16,167 bases of DNA from Bacteroidetes bacterium HGW-Bacteroidetes-12. Lineage in GTDB: Bacteria; Bacteroidota; Bacteroidia; Flavobacteriales_E; Vicingaceae. The notes under the pieces were generated by a model, which saw only the letters and a program-made list of their open reading frames with translations, searched no databases and was not told where the DNA came from. A program made the position numbers and the translations under genes. Below, one piece after another: positions 12,892-16,167 of this stretch; the stretch's first letter is position 1, and each line of letters begins with the position of its first letter. The stretch is taken from assembly GCA_002841035.1 (NCBI GenBank), contig PHDR01000017.1:1-16167 (forward strand), read 5' to 3'.

Positions 12892-14412
12892 CTATTTATT
12901 CAACACTATTCTAAAAGTAGTACCTTGTTCGTTTGATTGCTTCACAAAAATTTTTCCTTTGTGGTAGTTTTCAATAATTCGTTTAGATAAGGATAAACCT
13001 AAGCCCCAGCCTCTTTTTTTTGTGGTAAAACCAGGTTCAAAAATTGTTTTTTGCTTGTTTTTAGCAATTCCTGTTCCTGTATCCGAAATATCTATGTAAA
13101 TAAATTGTGTTTGATTAATAATATAAATATCAATTTTTCCATTCCCTTGCATTGCATCAACGGCATTTTTTATAATGTTTTCCAATACCCAACTCAACAA
13201 AGAAGCATTAAATTGAGCAAAAACAGAAATAGATTGATAAAAATGTGTTGTAATTTCTACTTTTTTTGAAATTCTGACTTTTAAATAATCAACCGAATGA
13301 TTAATAGTTTCGGTTAAATTGCTTTTTTCCAATTTAGGTTCGGAGCCAATTTTAGAAAATCGTTCGGTTATGGTTTCTAACCGGTCTATGTCTTTGGTTA
13401 GTTCTTTTATGGTAGATGATTCAACATCTTTGGTTTTTAAATATTCGACCCACGCCATTAATGAAGATAGTGGAGTTCCTAGTTGGTGAGCGGTTTCTTT
13501 CGCCATTCCAACCCAAACTTGATTTTGCTCCACTTTTCTTGAAGTGCTAAATAAATAATATGCAATAAGGATAAAAATGCCAATTATTCCAAACTGAAAA
13601 AATGGATAGTATTTTAATTGTTGCAATAAATCACTGTCTTTATAAAATATGTATTGCATATTATTATTAGACAATGTAATAGATATGGGTTCGTTTTGTC
13701 CTCTCATCTGTTCAATCATCTTTTCGAGATAGTTTGGAGTAACAACATCTTCTGGATTTAAATTTCCGTGTGCTATTATTGTTTGTTGTGTGCTATCGGT
13801 ATAAATAACAGGAACAGAGGCTGAATTAACAACAATTTCAGAGATGAATGATTTAATTAAATCATCTAACACCCTTTTTAGTTCCGAAAAAATCTCAGAA
13901 TCTTGATAGTATAATTTATGGTTCCAAGTTATTTTTTTGGTTACATGTATGCTTAAATCTATAGGATCATGAGTTTTTTTCATTGAATCGAGCTGCATCA
14001 ACAAAAATCTAGTCGAATCAATACCTTTTTCAAATTTTATGTTTCTATGGTTTATAATTTTTTCATTTTCATCTGTTACTATTACAGGAATGGTTTCGTT
14101 TTTACCTATAATTTGAAGATAAAAATTAGTGGCATCTTGGTTTGTTGATGTAATGATTCTTTTGGTTGCTTCTGCCCAAATTTCAATCCGATTTCGTTCT
14201 TCTTTAGAAATTTTATCGAACAAGACGCCTGTCAGATTAACTAATGTTGCTTTATTTTGGATAGCTCCAGCCCATAATTTTACTTGCTCTCTTTCTTGAT
14301 TTGCAATTTTACTTACTAAAATATTGGTGTACCAAAGTGAGGACAATACTATCAGCATTGCAATTGCAGCTAAAAGTAATTTCCATTGTTGTTTTTTAGA
14401 ATAGATATTCAA
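12892..14412 (-). CDS. Membrane sensor histidine kinase with HQLGTP phospho-box (orphan)
   Basis: A two-component sensor kinase of 506 residues. The N-terminal helix (about 10-30), an extracytoplasmic sensor region (about 31-269) and a second helix (about 271-288) precede the kinase core. The phospho-acceptor box is MAKETAHQLGTPLSSL with His309; note HQLGTP rather than the common HELRTP. Then come the N box ENIIKNAVDA (411-420), G1 DTGTGIA (444-450), F box FEPGFTTK (458-465) and G2 GWGLGLSLSK (468-477). No HAMP domain is evident. The sensor region contains two similar halves. The start is TTG at 14410-14412: an in-frame TAA lies at 14428-14430 and no ATG occurs between, while the next Met (residue 19) is inside the first helix. 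No response regulator is next to it here. The signal sensed is unknown. Confidence 0.92.
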   Translation of the reverse strand: MNIYSKKQQWKLLLAAIAMLIVLSSLWYTNILVSKIANQEREQVKLWAGAIQNKATLVNLTGVLFDKISKEERNRIEIWAEATKRIITSTNQDATNFYLQIIGKNETIPVIVTDENEKIINHRNIKFEKGIDSTRFLLMQLDSMKKTHDPIDLSIHVTKKITWNHKLYYQDSEIFSELKRVLDDLIKSFISEIVVNSASVPVIYTDSTQQTIIAHGNLNPEDVVTPNYLEKMIEQMRGQNEPISITLSNNNMQYIFYKDSDLLQQLKYYPFFQFGIIGIFILIAYYLFSTSRKVEQNQVWVGMAKETAHQLGTPLSSLMAWVEYLKTKDVESSTIKELTKDIDRLETITERFSKIGSEPKLEKSNLTETINHSVDYLKVRISKKVEITTHFYQSISVFAQFNASLLSWVLENIIKNAVDAMQGNGKIDIYIINQTQFIYIDISDTGTGIAKNKQKTIFEPGFTTKKRGWGLGLSLSKRIIENYHKGKIFVKQSNEQGTTFRIVLNK

Positions 14413-14575
14413 TGTTATTATTTTAACTTATGAAATTAGAAAACAATTGGCAGATATTTTTGTTTTTTTTTAATTAAAAAACCTAGTTGTAACCAAATAA
14501 GCATCTCAAAAAATAAGGAAAAATAAAAAGGCGATGAAAAAATATTATCTTTTACTAGTTTTAATCTAGAAAGTT

Positions 14576-15400
14576 TTATTTGTTCTTTTCAATAGTTAGT
14601 GATTCATTCCAGTTGAATTCTAATTCTTCTTTTTCTAACAATTCGGTATTAGCACTAAAAAAAACGTTTTCCCATGATACAAACATATCTCTTAATTGCA
14701 TATCATTTTTTGATCCTCCAGGCATTCTTTCCCATACAATTGTTATTTCTTCTGATTCTTTTGGAGCAATTAAAATTGCTTCTGATTTTTTACTTACACA
14801 AGTATATAAATCATCGCTACTGCCAATTTTTGTTGCAACTCGCGATGGATAAACAATTAAATATTGATCGGATTTGTTTTTAATTTGAACTTTTAGTTTG
14901 GTTTGTTTGGAACTCTTTTCAACTATAGTTACAAAGCAATTAATGTTATTAAATGTAAAATCATTTTTGGCTAAGGGAAGTTTTGTTTCATCTACTTTAA
15001 AAGCCTTTTCTGATTCAGTAATTTTATAAAGTCCTGAAAAATTAAATTTAAAGCTTTTTACTTTAGTCATATCTACCCCCACACCATTAATTGTCCAGTT
15101 TTTGTTCTTATCAGGGTCAATTATTTTACTTTTTTCTGTAATACTAACTTCTTTTCCATTAATAGTAAAAGTGCTTTCTTGTGGATTATAAATCATAAAG
15201 CTATTTGTAGCGTTAGAAATTTTTAATCCAAATTTAATTTCTGTTGATAATCCTACAACATTATTGATTTTACAAGAATATCCACTGTTATCTATCAAAA
15301 TATCATTGTAATAAATCTTAGCATAATTATCTTGTGCAAAAACAACATTAGTTATGTTAGCTATCAATACTATAATCGTAATTAGAATGTTTTTTTTCAT
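14576..15400 (-). CDS. Secreted protein of unknown function with two similar beta-rich halves
   Basis: I do not recognise this 274-residue protein. It has a Sec signal peptide (MKKNILITIIVLIANITNVV, probable cleavage after FA at about 22) and then a beta-rich sequence with many Lys, Asn and Ser, which suggests a periplasmic or exported globular protein. Residues 43-73 and 155-185 align without gaps: both start with Cys, share a core of I-x-N followed nine residues later by an I and then Y/P ends (ISNATNSFMIYNP against IKNKSDQYLIVYP), and have no other Cys in common except C196 alone in the second half. This suggests a duplicated beta-sandwich domain. No T9SS C-terminal sorting domain is apparent. 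The gene starts 11 bases after hemD and is likely co-transcribed with it. No Shine-Dalgarno site; the leader is A-rich. Confidence 0.75.
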   Translation of the reverse strand: MKKNILITIIVLIANITNVVFAQDNYAKIYYNDILIDNSGYSCKINNVVGLSTEIKFGLKISNATNSFMIYNPQESTFTINGKEVSITEKSKIIDPDKNKNWTINGVGVDMTKVKSFKFNFSGLYKITESEKAFKVDETKLPLAKNDFTFNNINCFVTIVEKSSKQTKLKVQIKNKSDQYLIVYPSRVATKIGSSDDLYTCVSKKSEAILIAPKESEEITIVWERMPGGSKNDMQLRDMFVSWENVFFSANTELLEKEELEFNWNESLTIEKNK

Positions 15401-15411
15401 GATTAATTTTT

Positions 15412-16167
15412 TTATTTTTTTAAAACTCCATTTTTATTTGCTTGTTTTATATAAAGTTCTAATGCTTTGGTCATTGATGGCGCCTCAGGTTGTGGAGCAG
15501 AAATATCGACTCTTAAACCTGCTTCTTCTGCTGCCTTACAAGTGGTTGAGCCGAAAACAGCAATACGTGTTTCATTTTGTTTGAATTCGGGAAAATTCTG
15601 AAACAATGATTTAATTCCTGATGGACTAAAAAATGCCAACACATCATAATTAACATCTTTCAAATCAGATAAATCACTACAAACGGTGCGGTATAGAACT
15701 GCTGTTTTAAAGTTAATATTTTCTTTTTCTAATGATGCTGGAATATTGGCACTAATAATATCGGAACAAGGAACTAAAAACTTACCTTCTTTATGTTTTT
15801 TTATAACGGGTATTAACTCTTCAAAAGTTTGTTTGCCAGTAAACACTTTACGTTTCCTATACAAAACATACTTTTGAAGATAAAAAGAAATGGCATCTGA
15901 AATGCAAAAATATTTCATTGTTTCAGGTACATTAAATCGCGTTTCTTCTGCTATTGTAAAAAAATAATCAATCGCATTTCTGCTTGTAAAAATAATAGAA
16001 TCAAACTCTGTAAAGTTTATTCGTTGACTTCTAAAATCCTTAGTAGATATTGCTTCTATATGAATAAAAGGTCTGAAATCAATTTTTACTTTGCAGTTGT
16101 TTGCTAAATCAAAATAAGGCGATTTTTCTGTTTCTGGTTTAGGCTGGGAAACTAAAACACTTTTCAC
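15412..16167 (-). CDS. hemD: Uroporphyrinogen-III synthase (5' end outside window)
   Basis: HemD closes and inverts ring D of hydroxymethylbilane to give uroporphyrinogen III in tetrapyrrole synthesis. At least 251 residues are visible, close to full length. Features fitting the family in Bacteroidota include the N-terminal VLVSQPKPETEKSPYFDLA, FDSIIFTSRNAIDYFF (about 54-69), VLAFFSPSGIKSLFQNF (about 175-191) and VFGSTTCKAAEEAGL (about 204-218), followed by PQPEAPSMTKAL. The reading frame is open to the window edge and its last codon there is GTG, so the true start is either this GTG or, more likely, an ATG a few codons farther upstream outside the window. It is followed after 11 bases by the unknown secreted protein gene. 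Confidence 0.92.
   Translation of the reverse strand: MKSVLVSQPKPETEKSPYFDLANNCKVKIDFRPFIHIEAISTKDFRSQRINFTEFDSIIFTSRNAIDYFFTIAEETRFNVPETMKYFCISDAISFYLQKYVLYRKRKVFTGKQTFEELIPVIKKHKEGKFLVPCSDIISANIPASLEKENINFKTAVLYRTVCSDLSDLKDVNYDVLAFFSPSGIKSLFQNFPEFKQNETRIAVFGSTTCKAAEEAGLRVDISAPQPEAPSMTKALELYIKQANKNGVLKK

Noticed and set aside
14466..14481. Palindrome TTTTTTAATTAAAAAA between the unknown secreted protein gene and the kinase gene
   Set aside because: It is made only of A and T with no G-C stem, so it is a poor terminator and likely a composition effect.

Overview
The window is chromosomal DNA from an AT-rich member of the Bacteroidota, most likely a gliding or T9SS-bearing relative of the Flavobacteriales. 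Three things point there: a type IX secretion / gliding motor cluster (porP-like, gldK, gldL, gldM, gldN); start regions that mostly lack a Shine-Dalgarno sequence and have A-rich leaders instead; and promoter-like boxes of the Bacteroidota type (TAnnTTTG or close variants) upstream of proC and topA. No phage, insertion sequence, CRISPR array, tRNA or rRNA was seen.

Layout from left to right. Positions 1-5084 hold the T9SS core on the minus strand, transcribed in the order porP-like, gldK, gldL, gldM, gldN (gldN cut by the window edge). Positions 5281-6447 (minus) encode an arginase-fold protein that has lost most of the Mn ligands. Positions 6548-9022 (minus) are topA. A 241-base divergent region with an 11-bp inverted repeat separates topA from proC (9264-10076, plus), the only convincing plus-strand gene. 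proC meets an Lrp/AsnC regulator (10073-10537, minus) tail to tail, and their stop codons share one TTAA. Then, all on minus: a cyclase / kynurenine-formamidase-like protein, hemW, an orphan sensor histidine kinase that appears to start at TTG, a secreted protein of unknown function with two similar halves, and the 3' part of hemD at the right edge.

How they fit together. GldL and GldM form the proton-driven inner-membrane motor, GldK (lipoprotein) and GldN form the outer-membrane-side ring, and PorP/SprF-type barrels work with the system at the outer membrane. The rest is mainly housekeeping: DNA supercoiling, proline synthesis, haem synthesis and haem handling.

The points most worth a second look are: (1) the degenerate arginase next to the T9SS cluster; (2) strong Shine-Dalgarno sites only on gldK and gldN, whose products are ring partners, in a window where no other gene with a visible leader has one; (3) a structured gldK leader; (4) an intergenic repeat present twice in opposite orientation 6.2 kb apart, plus a separate CACGAAT-type inverted repeat; (5) internal duplications in the kinase sensor region and in the unknown secreted protein. 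All functional statements are read from sequence and family knowledge; no searches were run.
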